Position numbers and translations under genes: made by a program. DNA of 57,682 nucleotides from Lachnospiraceae bacterium (GTDB taxonomy: Bacteria > Bacillota > Clostridia > Lachnospirales > Lachnospiraceae). Numbering within the stretch: position 1 is the stretch's first letter; every line of letters begins with the position of its first letter. A model generated the notes under the pieces. It was not told where the DNA came from and made no database searches. It saw nothing but the letters and a program-made list of their open reading frames with translations. This document shows positions 26,220-36,469 of this stretch, piece by piece. The stretch is taken from positions 1 through 57,682 of the forward strand of contig JAQXTA010000049.1 of the NCBI GenBank assembly GCA_029219245.1, in the 5' to 3' direction.

Positions 26220-26903
26220 TCAGTCAAACAATATCTCATCCACTGTCACAAACTCATACCCTTCCTTCAGAAGTTCATCGACAATCGCAAGTGCAGCCGT
26301 AACACTGGAATCATAATAATCATGCATCAGGATAATATCATTCTCTTCCACTTTCGTGCAGACCTTATTTACTATACAGGAAGCATTACTGCTGCACCAA
26401 TCAAGCGGATCAATACTCCAGAGTACCGGAAACATGTTCAAATCCTTTTCCAGTGTTTTATCCCAGGAACCATAGGGCGGCCGAACAAACAGCACTTCCC
26501 TGCCGGTTATGTTACTGATGATTTCATTGGTCTTTATCAGTTCTTCTTTATACTCTTGCCGGTTTTGACTGCTAAGCTGGATATGGCTGTAGGTATGGTT
26601 GCCTATCAGATGCCCTTCTTCATTCATCCGTTTGATAATATCCGGATACAGCTCCGCATTTTCTCCTGTCACAAAAAAAGATGCATGCACCCCTCTCTTC
26701 TTCAGCCCGTCTAAAATCTGTGGGGTATAATACGGGTGTGGGCCATCATCAAATGTAATCGCTATTTTTCCTTTCGTTTCTTCCGTCGGATTCATTGCCT
26801 CTACTCCATACTTTTCTTCTGTTTTATCATAGAAAGCAACGAGAAGCAGACACATCAGCAATATTCCCAAAAAGAAAATAAATCCTTTTCTTTTTCTGCT
26901 CAT
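26220..26903 (-). CDS. polysaccharide deacetylase (carbohydrate esterase family 4)
   Basis: 227 residues from the ATG at 26903 with GGGAG before it; a TTG further upstream gives a longer reading without support. An N-terminal signal anchor (residues 7-25) exports the catalytic domain. The CE4 motifs are all present: TFDDGP at 50-55 (catalytic base and metal Asp), HTYSH at 103-107 (metal His pair), RPPYG at 141-145 and LMHD at 192-195 (catalytic His). It probably deacetylates peptidoglycan or a surface glycan. It follows the VanS-like kinase gene by about 60 bases and is likely part of that regulatory operon. Confidence 0.93.
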   Translation of the reverse strand: MSRKRKGFIFFLGILLMCLLLVAFYDKTEEKYGVEAMNPTEETKGKIAITFDDGPHPYYTPQILDGLKKRGVHASFFVTGENAELYPDIIKRMNEEGHLIGNHTYSHIQLSSQNRQEYKEELIKTNEIISNITGREVLFVRPPYGSWDKTLEKDLNMFPVLWSIDPLDWCSSNASCIVNKVCTKVEENDIILMHDYYDSSVTAALAIVDELLKEGYEFVTVDEILFD

Positions 26904-26964
26904 GTCCCTGCTCCCTGCTTTTTTCAATTATATATATGCCGCCTGCCATGCTGTTTAGCACCTG

Positions 26965-28146
26965 TTATTTTAAAACAATCCAGAATGCCTTCGTATTGCC
27001 ATCCTTACAGTTGCGTTCCAGTTTCAGTTTACCACCGTGCATCTGCACAATCTTGGAAGAAATACTGAGTCCCAGTCCGCTTCCCCCCTTCGTACTTCTG
27101 GCCCGGTCCCCTCTGGAAAAGGGTTCAAAAATATGTTCTGCCAGTTCATCCTCAATCTGCGTACCGTTATCCGCTATCCGAATCCGATACGAGTCGCTCA
27201 AACGTATTGATACCATACTCCCTTTTTCATTATATCTGACCATATTGGTTAAAATATTGCTGATTGCCCGTCCCATCTGCACTTTATCCATCTCAAAAGG
27301 AAACGGTTTTTCCGGAATATCCACATCCACCCCGATTCCTTTTTCTTCAAAGTCCGGATACAGAAGTGCCACATTTTCCCGAAGAAGTTCTCCGATATCT
27401 CCCTTCTCTTTATGCAGAACAAAACCACTGCTGTCCAATTTGACATATTCAAACAACAGATTAATCAGTTCACTCATGCGCATGGACTTTGCATAGATAG
27501 CCTGTAAATATTCCTCCTGCTTCTGCTCGTCCTGTACAACATGATCATTCAGTGCTCTTGCGTAACCGCACACTGTGGTAAGCGGTGTTTTGATATCATG
27601 TGCGATATCAGAAAGTAAAAGATTCCGCTGGCGATCATATTCCTTCTCCTGCTGTTTTTCCTCTTCCATCAGTTCTTTCACTTTTCGGGAAATAATCCTG
27701 TAGTACCAGTAGGCTGCAATGGCATAGGGTAACAAGGTCAGTAAAAGCATTCCGAGATAAATTGCGATAATCGCAAACTGGTACATCTCATTGATCCGAT
27801 CGTTAGTCAGACTGTTAAGTATCGGAGAAGAAACATCAATCTGTAATCCGTTTCCCATCGTACTGCCAATGGCTCTCTGTACCCAGACTGCCAAATCATT
27901 TGGCAGCAAAGCCGTTATCGACAGCAGAAACATCTGTAGTATAATCAGTAAAATGCTGCCTTCTCTCGTTGTAACCGAGAATTCACTGACATGCATCGTA
28001 TTGACCAGAAAACCTGCTACCCATTGGCGGTAAAAAACGCCAACCAGTTCTTCGCTTATAAAAACAAACAGCATAATCAGTAAAAATCGTCGAATCATAA
28101 ACCCTCGCAAAGAGAGGGTTCTGTTTTGTTTTTCTCCATTTTCCAT
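26965..28146 (-). CDS. sensor histidine kinase (VanS-like)
   Basis: 393 residues. Two membrane regions (about 17-38 and 125-150, with additional hydrophobic sequence at 64-82) flank an extracytoplasmic part. A linker leads to the H-box LLSDIAHDIKTPLTT (His183), an N-box near NILTNMVRYNEKGS and G-boxes ADNGTQIEDE and GGSGLGLSISSKI. The layout matches HisKA-HATPase kinases related to VanS. It begins 1 base after the stop of the regulator gene. Together with the deacetylase it may control a cell-wall modification (inference). Confidence 0.93.
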   Translation of the reverse strand: MENGEKQNRTLSLRGFMIRRFLLIMLFVFISEELVGVFYRQWVAGFLVNTMHVSEFSVTTREGSILLIILQMFLLSITALLPNDLAVWVQRAIGSTMGNGLQIDVSSPILNSLTNDRINEMYQFAIIAIYLGMLLLTLLPYAIAAYWYYRIISRKVKELMEEEKQQEKEYDRQRNLLLSDIAHDIKTPLTTVCGYARALNDHVVQDEQKQEEYLQAIYAKSMRMSELINLLFEYVKLDSSGFVLHKEKGDIGELLRENVALLYPDFEEKGIGVDVDIPEKPFPFEMDKVQMGRAISNILTNMVRYNEKGSMVSIRLSDSYRIRIADNGTQIEDELAEHIFEPFSRGDRARSTKGGSGLGLSISSKIVQMHGGKLKLERNCKDGNTKAFWIVLK

Positions 28147-28147
28147 T

Positions 28148-28834
28148 TTATTTCTCCAATCGATACCCCAGTCCCCGGATAGTCTTAATATAATCCGTAC
28201 CGTCCCGGCTCAGTTTTGCCCGCAGCTTACTGATACATACCATAATATTATTATCCGATACCAGATAATCGTCTCCCCAGCCCTGTTCAAAGATCTGCTG
28301 TTTGGTAAACACCTTACCCGGATTTTCCATGAAAAGCTTCATGATTTTAAATTCTACCGAGGTCAGTTCAATGATTTCCTCTCCCCGTTGCAATTGACAG
28401 GACTGTAAATCCAGTTTCAAATCCTGTACAACCAGTTCCTCTATCTGTTTCTGCTTTCCGGCACCCAGTGCATAAAATCTCCGAATATTGGAATTGACCC
28501 TGGCAACAGCCTCAAGGGGCTGGAAAGGTTTGGTTATATAATCATCCGCTCCTAAATCAAGCCCCAGAATTTTATCGGCATCACTACTTTTGGCCGAAAG
28601 CATGATAACCGGAATATTATTGTTTTCCCTAATATTACGCAATACCCGATAGCCGTCTATCCCCGGCATCATAATATCCAGAATGACCAAATCGATTTCT
28701 TCGCTCTGCAACAAGGACAGCGCTTTCGCGCCGTCCTCTGCTTCCACTACATTATATCCGTCCTTTTCCAGATACAGATGTAGCAAGTCTCGTATTTCTG
28801 CCTCATCATCTGCTATCAGAATCTTGTATCCCAT
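28148..28834 (-). CDS. OmpR-family response regulator (VanR-like)
   Basis: 228 residues. The receiver domain (1-115) has IADDEAEIRD, phospho-acceptor Asp in LVILDIMMPGIDG and the conserved LGADDYITKPF. The winged-helix DNA-binding domain (about 130-228) has ELTSVEFKIMKLFMENPG and ends in YIKTIRGLGYRLE. It should bind direct repeats as a dimer after phosphorylation by the adjacent kinase. Its ribosome site (GGAGA) lies inside the last codons of the DUF975 gene, showing tight coupling in the order DUF975, regulator, kinase, deacetylase. Confidence 0.95.
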   Translation of the reverse strand: MGYKILIADDEAEIRDLLHLYLEKDGYNVVEAEDGAKALSLLQSEEIDLVILDIMMPGIDGYRVLRNIRENNNIPVIMLSAKSSDADKILGLDLGADDYITKPFQPLEAVARVNSNIRRFYALGAGKQKQIEELVVQDLKLDLQSCQLQRGEEIIELTSVEFKIMKLFMENPGKVFTKQQIFEQGWGDDYLVSDNNIMVCISKLRAKLSRDGTDYIKTIRGLGYRLEK

Positions 28835-28837
28835 TTC

Positions 28838-29659
28838 TTATATCTCCTGCATTTCAATTGTTTCTGACACATCCTGTGTACCGCCACATAATTCGCGGTA
28901 AAGTGCTGCATGCGTCAGATATTTATAAGGCATCGTAAAGAAAACTTCTACCAATCCACAGGTAATCATACCCAACATATCCCAGAGGATAAAGGAAATA
29001 TCCAGTACAAAAGTTCTCCATTTCTGTCCGTCCATCATTTCGGTACTGCGTTTTAATACTTCTTTATAAGGCATATCCGTATTTTCTGCTAAAATATTTT
29101 CTACCATGTAGTACTGATATTTTTTGTAGATACCCGGAATGATAAATAACAAAGTCCACAAAAATACATATAAATCACGGAAGAACATTGTCTTAACACC
29201 ATTCATATAAGAATGATCAAAGGTATAGGCAAGCTCACCGACTTTTCCTTCACCATCCACACTTTTTAGCATAAATCTGTGTGCACCAATCTTCAATGGA
29301 TTATATAAAAAGCAATTGATTGCAAACACTACTACCATAACAATCACAAAAAAAATACAAAAAGTTATAATAAAAGCACAGGCTATTGCAATTTTATCTG
29401 TTTCACTCAGTTCATCCAGTTTTGTTCCCACTGACTGGATGGATTCCTGTACACTGCCCTCCTCCGACTGCACGAAGGTAACAATTTCTTCCTGAATATC
29501 GGCGGCATTTTCCGAACCCGAGTCAGATCCATAGCTGACACTGCTGGAACTGGCTCCACCGCCTATGACTAACAAAATAACCGTTACCAGTACCGCCTTC
29601 CAATAGTTTCTCTTAAGCGCCGCCTTGGCCCTTTCTTTTAATTCTTTTCTCGTCCACAT
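28838..29659 (-). CDS. DUF975 family membrane protein
   Basis: 273 residues. The N-terminus MWTRKELKERAKAALKRNYWKA is typical of DUF975. It is followed by a helix at about 23-36, a Ser/Gly/Glu-rich extracytoplasmic segment (about 37-85) and further helices at about 90-118, 160-178 and 215-245. The family is of unknown function and often sits near cell-envelope genes in Firmicutes. AAGGAGAG precedes the ATG. As first gene of a unit with a VanRS-like system it could be the controlled or sensing membrane component, but nothing in the sequence decides this. Confidence 0.88.
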   Translation of the reverse strand: MWTRKELKERAKAALKRNYWKAVLVTVILLVIGGGASSSSVSYGSDSGSENAADIQEEIVTFVQSEEGSVQESIQSVGTKLDELSETDKIAIACAFIITFCIFFVIVMVVVFAINCFLYNPLKIGAHRFMLKSVDGEGKVGELAYTFDHSYMNGVKTMFFRDLYVFLWTLLFIIPGIYKKYQYYMVENILAENTDMPYKEVLKRSTEMMDGQKWRTFVLDISFILWDMLGMITCGLVEVFFTMPYKYLTHAALYRELCGGTQDVSETIEMQEI

Positions 29660-29797
29660 AATTATCTCTCCTTATCTGTTTGCCTTTAGTAACATCCGTT
29701 TGTTGGATTCCGGAATGCTGTTGTTTTCTTGTTACAAACAGATTAACACGCATTTCTTAAAGCAAAACACCGGAAACCTTAACGTAACCTTATTCTT

Positions 29798-31348
29798 TCA
29801 TAATCCAAAATTAAGGTTTCTCAGATATCTTTCTTCAAAATGCTCCTGCTTCGCCAAATTGATACTTTCTATCGGAAGTTCTCTGGTGCACAATTTCTGC
29901 AGAACCGATTCCATCTCCCGCTTCTTGTCCGTTCTGCCGCAGTACAAATCTTTTCCTATCTGATAAGCACCCGCCAAAGAGGTATTTCCAACCGCCTTCA
30001 CATTTCCGCACATTTCTTTTGGCAATAGCCCTATCGCAATTGCCGCTTTCACATCCAGGTAATAGCCAAATCCGCCTGCCAGATATACCTGTTCGATTAC
30101 CGGGCATCCCATCTTTTTCCACAGAATTTCCACACCGGCACGCACTGCTGCCTTCGCCATCTGCAAAGCGCGGATGTCCTGTTGTGTCACAAAAATCGAT
30201 TTTTCCGGATTGGAATCCTTATCCGGAAAAACCCGTATTCCTTCTGTAAAATACGGTTCTGCCAGAAGTCCCGTTTCATCCATGATGCCATCTCTTAAGA
30301 AAGAAGCCATCAAGGCAATCATATCGCTTCCCGGCACTGCTGCACCCGCGCCGCCTTCAAATGCCGGTCCCGCTGCTGTTGCCGTTACTAACATCCGCTT
30401 GCCGTCAGTCAAAGCCATTTCGCCGTTTGTTCCCAAATCCAGAAACAGAACCGATGCATTTCCGGCAAATTTCAACAACCCGGTATAATAAAGTCCTGCC
30501 ACAATATCGCCACCGACAAAGGTACTGATACCCGGCATCACATATACCGGAATCCCCTCAAACTGTGTCTCCTGCAAGCCAATTTCAACCGGTGTAAACG
30601 GGCTTATGCCAAGTGATTCTGTCGGAAGTCCCATAAGCAGATGCTCCATTGTGGTATTTCCGGCAATACTGATGCATACTATGGAACGCGTGAATTGCTT
30701 CATGCCGCGCCTTATAACCTGCCAGACACTCTCCTTCATCTCTTCCGCATGGCCTTGTCCGGCTGCCTGTATTCTGGAAAGCACATCCGCTCCGTAACAC
30801 CGTTGCGGATTCGTTTCACAATAAGAAGAAATCACCCTGCCGGAAGAAAGCTCCCGAAGCTGCATGGCAATCGTTGTCGTCCCTAGGTCAACCGCAACCA
30901 AGCAAACTGGGCAGCAGGCTTTGGTATGCTCTGCCTCTTCCTGATGCGATACAGCTTTTTGGTCTTCATAAGCTGTTTTTTCGTGTTGACCAATTAAGTC
31001 ATTTTCTTGTGACATTTTCATCACATCTGTTATAATGTCCATTTGATAGGACTCTTTCCATGCCAGACGAATGACACAACTGTTTTTCGGGCGAACCATA
31101 CAGGCAAGACGGTATCCCTCCCGTAGTTCATCCGGTGAGAACTGGCTTCTTTCCACAGCTGTCGGAATCGGTGCCCCTTCTATAAACTGTACGCGACATC
31201 TGCCGCATTTACCGATTCCTCCGCAAAAGCTCTCCGAAATTAAATTCATTTTCCGTAAAGTCGACAGGAGTGTCGCCCCTAATTCCTGTGTCACTTCCGC
31301 TTTCTGTTGTATTCCATTTTCCTTTTCTATTAGGATTGTTATTTTCAT
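29798..31348 (-). CDS. RACo-like 2Fe-2S / ASKHA ATPase (DUF4445, corrinoid activation family)
   Basis: 516 residues from the ATG at 31348, 4 bases after the stop of the small gene upstream; the only clear AAGGAG is 24 bases away, so start by coupling is likely. Residues 1-95 form a plant-type ferredoxin domain with Cys42, Cys48, Cys51 and Cys83 (FCGGIGKCGRC). The rest is an ASKHA-type ATPase (VAVDLGTTTIAMQL, FLDLGTNGEMAL, YLAGGFGYYLDV). RACo proteins reductively activate Co(II) corrinoids in methyltransferase systems. No corrinoid protein or methyltransferase is in this window, so the partner is encoded elsewhere or the protein has another role. Confidence 0.9.
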   Translation of the reverse strand: MKITILIEKENGIQQKAEVTQELGATLLSTLRKMNLISESFCGGIGKCGRCRVQFIEGAPIPTAVERSQFSPDELREGYRLACMVRPKNSCVIRLAWKESYQMDIITDVMKMSQENDLIGQHEKTAYEDQKAVSHQEEAEHTKACCPVCLVAVDLGTTTIAMQLRELSSGRVISSYCETNPQRCYGADVLSRIQAAGQGHAEEMKESVWQVIRRGMKQFTRSIVCISIAGNTTMEHLLMGLPTESLGISPFTPVEIGLQETQFEGIPVYVMPGISTFVGGDIVAGLYYTGLLKFAGNASVLFLDLGTNGEMALTDGKRMLVTATAAGPAFEGGAGAAVPGSDMIALMASFLRDGIMDETGLLAEPYFTEGIRVFPDKDSNPEKSIFVTQQDIRALQMAKAAVRAGVEILWKKMGCPVIEQVYLAGGFGYYLDVKAAIAIGLLPKEMCGNVKAVGNTSLAGAYQIGKDLYCGRTDKKREMESVLQKLCTRELPIESINLAKQEHFEERYLRNLNFGL

Positions 31349-31352
31349 TATC

Positions 31353-31526
31353 TCAGACAAACTGATTTTTCTCCTTATCATAATGATAGTCAATCGAATC
31401 CAGTTTATCGATTATTTCTGTCTCGCTGCAAGCCAAATCTTCACAAAGCTGTTCCAAACTTCCATAAAAATCCCGTAGCTTTAGATTGATAAAACTAAGT
31501 AACATAACCGGATCTTTTGGTATCAT
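31353..31526 (-). CDS. DUF4250 domain protein (57 aa)
   Basis: 57 residues, too short for many gene finders. It begins MIPKDPVMLLSFINLKLRDF and ends DYHYDKEKNQFV, the complete pattern of DUF4250 proteins, which are small cytoplasmic proteins of unknown function in Clostridia. The ATG at 31526 has GGAG 7 bases before it. The stop is 4 bases before the RACo-like ATG, and the upstream peptidase gene ends 15 bases before it, so the three genes form one tight unit. The central LEQLCEDLACSETEIIDKL may be a helix-turn-helix-like fold (inference). Confidence 0.88.
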   Translation of the reverse strand: MIPKDPVMLLSFINLKLRDFYGSLEQLCEDLACSETEIIDKLDSIDYHYDKEKNQFV

Positions 31527-31541
31527 ACCAGTGCTCCTTTC

Positions 31542-32645
31542 TTACCGTAATTCCATACTGACCGTATACGCATTGCCTTCCACCTGAATTTGTGCCATAC
31601 TGCCGCAAATTAGAGGCATCATCGGCGGCAGATGCCCGATATCCACATCCATCAGTACCGGTACCTGATACGTTTTCAGCATCTCATAGGCTGCCTGATA
31701 ATGATCAATACCAAATTCTTCGACCCCCATTCCGATTCGCGGTCTGCCAAGCAGAAAGCCACTGCAATGGCGAAACCATCCTGCATGTTCCATCTGCCAC
31801 ATAGCACGCCGGATACTCATCAGATTCAAGTCACAAGCTTCGATAAACCATAGAATCCCATCCTCTTTATATTTCTCTGTAAATGCTTCCACTTTATCAT
31901 ATTTTGTTCCAAGCAGATTTACCAGGCAGTCCATACAACCGCCAAGCAGTCTGCCGGAAAACGTGAAAGACATCGCTTTTTCTTCATAGGATTGCTTATC
32001 TCCCGATTTTCCTTCCTCCGTAGCAAGACTTGCTATATTGGTTCTGCCATCCGGCAATATATATTTAATCTTGGTCTGCTCTGTCAGGTTATAAGGTACA
32101 TACGGATTTTCTTCATCTTTGAAGGATTCCTTCTCCCACCTATCATAGCCCTGCATGGTAAGTTTTTTCCCTTGCAGCAGCTCCATCGCATCCCTTAGAG
32201 ACGGATGTGGCGGTTCCATGCCAAAAGATGCCGCACAGGGACCGTAAATCGATGCGGTATCACACAAGGTAGCCAGCAAAAATGTCATATTCGTATTATC
32301 GGAAAATCCCATATACCACTTAGGAGTTGCCTTGCTTATCTTCTCAAAATCCACATAATCCAGAATTTCACACATCAGTTCCCCACCGCCGCAGGAAATC
32401 AGACAGTCGTTTGTTTCCTTACAGTAATATTCGGTCAACTCTGCACCACACTTTTCCGGTTGATTGCTAATTCCGACTCCCTGCTCTTCATAGCAGTTCG
32501 GCCCAAGTTCCAGTTCAAATCCTTCTTGTTTCCATTTTTCCTGTGCGTGCGCAAATCCGCTTCTATAAGGCTGCGATGCACAACCAAAGGAGGGAGCTAC
32601 AAAGCCAATTGTGCCATTGTCCGGCAAAAATTTCGGATATCTCAT
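31542..32645 (-). CDS. S66 family LD-carboxypeptidase (LdcA/MccF-like)
   Basis: 367 residues. S66 peptidases cleave LD bonds of murein tripeptide tails or inactivate microcin C-type compounds. The N-terminal GTIGFVAPSFGCA strand-turn, the nucleophile elbow YMGFSDNT (Ser115), the acidic LWFIEACDLN segment and the catalytic His in DVDIGHLPPMMPL are all visible. It is predicted cytoplasmic with no signal peptide. AAAGGA precedes the ATG. Sequence alone does not distinguish the LdcA role from the MccF self-immunity role; no microcin-like cluster is nearby. Confidence 0.93.
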   Translation of the reverse strand: MRYPKFLPDNGTIGFVAPSFGCASQPYRSGFAHAQEKWKQEGFELELGPNCYEEQGVGISNQPEKCGAELTEYYCKETNDCLISCGGGELMCEILDYVDFEKISKATPKWYMGFSDNTNMTFLLATLCDTASIYGPCAASFGMEPPHPSLRDAMELLQGKKLTMQGYDRWEKESFKDEENPYVPYNLTEQTKIKYILPDGRTNIASLATEEGKSGDKQSYEEKAMSFTFSGRLLGGCMDCLVNLLGTKYDKVEAFTEKYKEDGILWFIEACDLNLMSIRRAMWQMEHAGWFRHCSGFLLGRPRIGMGVEEFGIDHYQAAYEMLKTYQVPVLMDVDIGHLPPMMPLICGSMAQIQVEGNAYTVSMELR

Positions 32646-32735
32646 TTGTTCTGTTCCTTTCCCAATTTTCTTTTTTTCTATTATACCTTGTCCTTCACAG
32701 AATTGCTATGTTTACATACACTCTAAAAGCAAAAA

Positions 32736-32770
32736 GTGTGGAAACGCATTGTTTTAAAGCGTTTCCACAC
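32736..32770 (-). terminator. intrinsic terminator after clpB
   Basis: GTGTGGAAACGC (32736-32747) pairs exactly with GCGTTTCCACAC (32759-32770); on the minus strand it is followed by TTTTTGCTTTT. Confidence 0.88.
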
Positions 32771-32789
32771 AACAGCTTATAAACCTATT

Positions 32790-35372
32790 CTATTTTCTTC
32801 TGGCTGCCAGCGTTCCGTTTTCCAGAACAATTAAAATAGTATCATTCGCTCCCACTTCATCTGCCAGAATCAGTTTCGCCGACAAGGTTTCCACATATTT
32901 CTGGATATACCGTTTCAATGGCCTTGCACCATAGACCGGATCATAAGCATTTTCCACAATAAACTGTTCTGCCTCCGGTGTCAGTTCAATCTGCAATTCC
33001 CTGTCTGCCAGACGTTTGTTCAAATCTGCAATAATTAACCGGATAATACCGCCGATGTTTTCTTTGGTCAGTGGCTTGAACAAAATGGTTTCATCCAGAC
33101 GATTTAAGAATTCCGGGCGGAAATGATTCCGTAAATCATTCATGACCAGTTCTTCGGCCTCCGGTTTGATATTCCCATCGGCATCAATACCATCTAACAG
33201 ATAGTCTGCTCCGATATTGGAGGTCATAATCAGAATCGTATTTTTAAAGTCTACGGTTCTGCCCTGGGAATCGGTAATTCGGCCATCATCCAGAACCTGC
33301 AGTAATACATTGAATACATCCGGATGTGCTTTCTCTACTTCATCGAACAAGACAACGGAATAGGGTTTTCTTCTGACAGCCTCGGTCAGCTGCCCACCTT
33401 CTTCGTAGCCTACATATCCCGGAGGTGCTCCAATCAGTCTGGATACGGAGTATTTCTCCATATACTCACTCATGTCAATCCGCACCATATTATTCTCATC
33501 ATCGAACAGAGAAGCCGCCAGTGCTTTGGCAAGTTCTGTTTTGCCGACACCGGTAGGTCCTAAGAACAGGAAGGAACCAATCGGTTTGGTCGGATCTTTG
33601 ATCCCCGCTTTGGATCGGATAATTGCCTCCGTTACCTTCGTTACGCCTTCGTTTTGACCAATCACACGTTTGTGCAGTTCTTCATCCAGATGTAAGGTCT
33701 TATTCCGCTCGCTCTCCGTCAGCTTTGCAACCGGTATACCGGTCCAACGGGAAATAATTTTGGCAATCTCTTCATCCGAAACGCTTTCGTGTACCAGAGA
33801 AAGGTCTTTCGCATTGACATTTTCTTCCTCAATTTCCAATTGCTTTTTCAAGGACGGGAGCTTGCCATAGCTTAGTTCTGCTGCCTTCTCATAATCGCCT
33901 TCGCGCTGGGCAATCTGAATCTGGCTGTTTACTTCGTCGATTTCCTCGCGGATTTTGGAAAGCTTTTCTACCGAAGCCTTTTCATTTTCCCACTGTGCCA
34001 TGCGGTTCTTCAATTCTTCTTTTAACTCTGCCAGTTCTTTCTGAAGCTGTTCCAGTCTTTCTTTACTTAACCGGTCATCCTCTTTTTTCAAAGCGGTCTC
34101 TTCAATTTCCAACTGCATAACCTTACGCTTCAGTTCATCCAACTCCGTCGGCATAGAATCCAACTCTGTTTTAATCAGAGCGCATGCTTCATCTACCAGG
34201 TCAATCGCCTTATCCGGCAGGAAACGGTCGGAAATATAACGATTGGACAATACGGCAGCGCTAACCAGTGCATTATCCATGATTTTCACACCATGGTATA
34301 CTTCATAACGCTCTTTCAGACCACGCAGAATGGAAATGGTATCCTCTACCGTCGGTTCGTCTACCATAACTGGTTGGAAACGGCGTTCCAGTGCCGGGTC
34401 TGTCTCTATATATTGGCGGTATTCATCCAGTGTAGTGGCACCAATGCAGTGAAGCTCGCCACGCGCTAACATTGGCTTCAACATATTTCCGGCGTCCAGC
34501 GCACCATCTGTCTTACCGGCACCCACAATCGTATGCAGCTCATCAATGAAAAGAATAATCTGTCCGTCACTGTTTTTCACATCATCCAGAACTGCTTTCA
34601 GACGCTCTTCAAATTCGCCCCGGTATTTTGCACCTGCAACTAAAGCACCCATATCCAGTGCAAAAATCTTTTTGTCCTTTAAGCCTTCCGGCACATCTCC
34701 CCGTACAATACGCTGTGCCAGTCCTTCGGCTACCGCAGTCTTACCGACACCCGGTTCGCCAATCAGTACCGGATTGTTTTTCGTCTTTCTTGACAGGATA
34801 CGAATCACGTTACGAATCTCATTATCCCTGCCAATAACAGGGTCAAGCTTCTGATTTCTGGCTTTTTCCACCAGATCCTGTCCGTATTTCTCCAACGTAT
34901 CATAGGTTGCTTCCGGATTATCCGATGTAACTCTTTGGTTACCCCTTATCGTAGAAAGCGCCTGCAAAAAACGTTCTCTTGTGATACCAAACTCCCGGAA
35001 CAACTCTTTCATAGCTTTATTCGGATATTTTATCATAGCAAGAAACAGATGCTCTACGGACACATATTCATCACCAAATGCCTTCAGTTCATCTTCTGCA
35101 GAAACCAGTGTTTTGTTTAAATACTGACCCACATAGGGTTGCCCACCCTGTACTTTTGGTCTTTTCTGGATAGACTCCTCCACCTTATTTACAAAGTACT
35201 GTGTGTTAATTTCCATTTTTTCAATTAATTTCAATATCAGACTATCTTCCATGGTAAGGAGGCTGTAAAGCAGATGTTCCTGCTCAATCTCCTGATTGCC
35301 GTATTCATAGGCAAGCTTCTGGCATCCTTCTACTGCTTCCATGGATTTTTGAGTAAATTTATTGATATTCAT
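32790..35372 (-). CDS. clpB: ATP-dependent chaperone ClpB
   Basis: 860 residues from the ATG at 35372, with GAGGAG 5 bases before it (a GTG 6 bases upstream overlaps that site). ClpB is the hexameric disaggregase that works with DnaK/DnaJ. In order: an N-domain with two Clp repeats (about 1-145), NBD1 with Walker [10 protein letters not shown], the long coiled-coil middle domain (about 400-530, [15 protein letters not shown]), NBD2 with Walker [10 protein letters not shown] and GYVGYEEGG pore loop, and a C-terminal domain. A perfect CIRCE element lies about 50 bases upstream, so HrcA should repress it. Confidence 0.97.
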   Translation of the reverse strand: MNINKFTQKSMEAVEGCQKLAYEYGNQEIEQEHLLYSLLTMEDSLILKLIEKMEINTQYFVNKVEESIQKRPKVQGGQPYVGQYLNKTLVSAEDELKAFGDEYVSVEHLFLAMIKYPNKAMKELFREFGITRERFLQALSTIRGNQRVTSDNPEATYDTLEKYGQDLVEKARNQKLDPVIGRDNEIRNVIRILSRKTKNNPVLIGEPGVGKTAVAEGLAQRIVRGDVPEGLKDKKIFALDMGALVAGAKYRGEFEERLKAVLDDVKNSDGQIILFIDELHTIVGAGKTDGALDAGNMLKPMLARGELHCIGATTLDEYRQYIETDPALERRFQPVMVDEPTVEDTISILRGLKERYEVYHGVKIMDNALVSAAVLSNRYISDRFLPDKAIDLVDEACALIKTELDSMPTELDELKRKVMQLEIEETALKKEDDRLSKERLEQLQKELAELKEELKNRMAQWENEKASVEKLSKIREEIDEVNSQIQIAQREGDYEKAAELSYGKLPSLKKQLEIEEENVNAKDLSLVHESVSDEEIAKIISRWTGIPVAKLTESERNKTLHLDEELHKRVIGQNEGVTKVTEAIIRSKAGIKDPTKPIGSFLFLGPTGVGKTELAKALAASLFDDENNMVRIDMSEYMEKYSVSRLIGAPPGYVGYEEGGQLTEAVRRKPYSVVLFDEVEKAHPDVFNVLLQVLDDGRITDSQGRTVDFKNTILIMTSNIGADYLLDGIDADGNIKPEAEELVMNDLRNHFRPEFLNRLDETILFKPLTKENIGGIIRLIIADLNKRLADRELQIELTPEAEQFIVENAYDPVYGARPLKRYIQKYVETLSAKLILADEVGANDTILIVLENGTLAARRK

Positions 35373-35405
35373 AAGCACTCCTCACTTTCCTCTTGTTATA
35401 GATTG

Positions 35406-35434
35406 AATATAACACCGTTATTAGCACTCGTCAA
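35406..35434 (-). promoter_or_regulatory. sigma-A promoter of clpB overlapping CIRCE
   Basis: TTGACG and TATATT (minus strand) with 17-bp spacing; the -35 box lies inside the CIRCE spacer, so HrcA binding would directly occlude RNA polymerase. Confidence 0.78.
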
Positions 35435-35447
35435 TAGTGAGTGCTAA
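35421..35447. promoter_or_regulatory. CIRCE operator (HrcA binding site)
   Basis: TTAGCACTC, nine bases, then GAGTGCTAA: a perfect match to the CIRCE consensus bound by the heat-shock repressor HrcA. It stands upstream of clpB and downstream of the DnaJ-like gene. Confidence 0.96.
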
Positions 35448-35462
35448 TATTTTTTTGAAAAA

Positions 35463-36440
35463 TTATGCAACTCTCGTTGCATTACTAAACTCCTGTAGTT
35501 TCTTTTTCGCTTCCGGATTTAGATGCCTCGGCACCTGAATTTGTACAATGACATACTGGTCTCCCTTTACAGACGGATTTTTCATAGAAACAATACCCTT
35601 TCCCCGAAGTCTGATTTTGGTTCCTGATTGTGTACCCTCTTTAATCTTACAGCTTACTTTGCCATAAAGAGTGTTCACAATGACCTCACCGCCAAGTGCT
35701 GCCGTAACGAATGGAACATTGACTGTCGTGTAAACATCCATGCCTTTCCTCTCATACTCTGCACTCTCCCGAATTTGTACTTCCAAAAAAAGATTTCCAT
35801 TTTCACCGCCATTGCTACCCGACAGTCCTTTGCCTTTCAGCCTTACCTTCTGACCATTATCGATTCCGGCCGGAATATGAACCTGCAAAGACTGAAGAGT
35901 ACCGTCCAGATTCTGAAGATGGATTACCTTATCACATCCAAGTGCTGCTTCCTCAAAACTGACTTCTACCTGAGCCTCAACATCCTGTCCCTTTTGCCGG
36001 TAATCATTTTGCCATGAACCACCGCCAAAATGACTTTCCCCAAAAGGACTGCTGCCAAAATGACTGCTTTCAAAGTGTCCGCTTCCAAATCCACGACTGT
36101 GACCAAACAAATTACCGAATAGATCATCCAGATCAACATCATTTCCGCTAAAATGGAACTCCTGATATCCTCCATGGGGGTTTTCATGGAAATGTGAATT
36201 ACCCGTTCCATCCTCAAAAGCTGCATGACCAAACTGATCATACAATTTTTTCTTTTCTTTATCACTCAGGACATTATAAGCCTCTGTTACTTCTTTAAAC
36301 TTCTCTTCCGCTTCAGGATTGCCTGCATTGGTATCCGGGTGATACTTCTTGGCAAGTTTCCTGTAAGCCTTCTTTATCGCTGCTTCGTCCGCCTTTTTGT
36401 CAATACCTAATACTTCATAATAATCTCTTTTCCGGCTCAT
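35463..36440 (-). CDS. DnaJ-like co-chaperone without zinc finger (CbpA type)
   Basis: 325 residues from the ATG at 36440 with AAGGTG before it. The J domain (about 1-70) has [20 protein letters not shown] and the HPD tripeptide in [10 protein letters not shown], so it should stimulate a DnaK ATPase. A Gly/Phe/His-rich linker follows (about 75-135, with repeated SHFG/SPFGE units). The C-terminal substrate-binding domains follow directly ([19 protein letters not shown]). No CxxCxGxG zinc motifs are present, which separates it from classical DnaJ and resembles CbpA. It has its own sigma-A promoter and lies next to clpB. Confidence 0.93.
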   Translation of the reverse strand: MSRKRDYYEVLGIDKKADEAAIKKAYRKLAKKYHPDTNAGNPEAEEKFKEVTEAYNVLSDKEKKKLYDQFGHAAFEDGTGNSHFHENPHGGYQEFHFSGNDVDLDDLFGNLFGHSRGFGSGHFESSHFGSSPFGESHFGGGSWQNDYRQKGQDVEAQVEVSFEEAALGCDKVIHLQNLDGTLQSLQVHIPAGIDNGQKVRLKGKGLSGSNGGENGNLFLEVQIRESAEYERKGMDVYTTVNVPFVTAALGGEVIVNTLYGKVSCKIKEGTQSGTKIRLRGKGIVSMKNPSVKGDQYVIVQIQVPRHLNPEAKKKLQEFSNATRVA

Positions 36441-36469
36441 TACAGTCACCTTCTTTCTGTTCTACTTGT

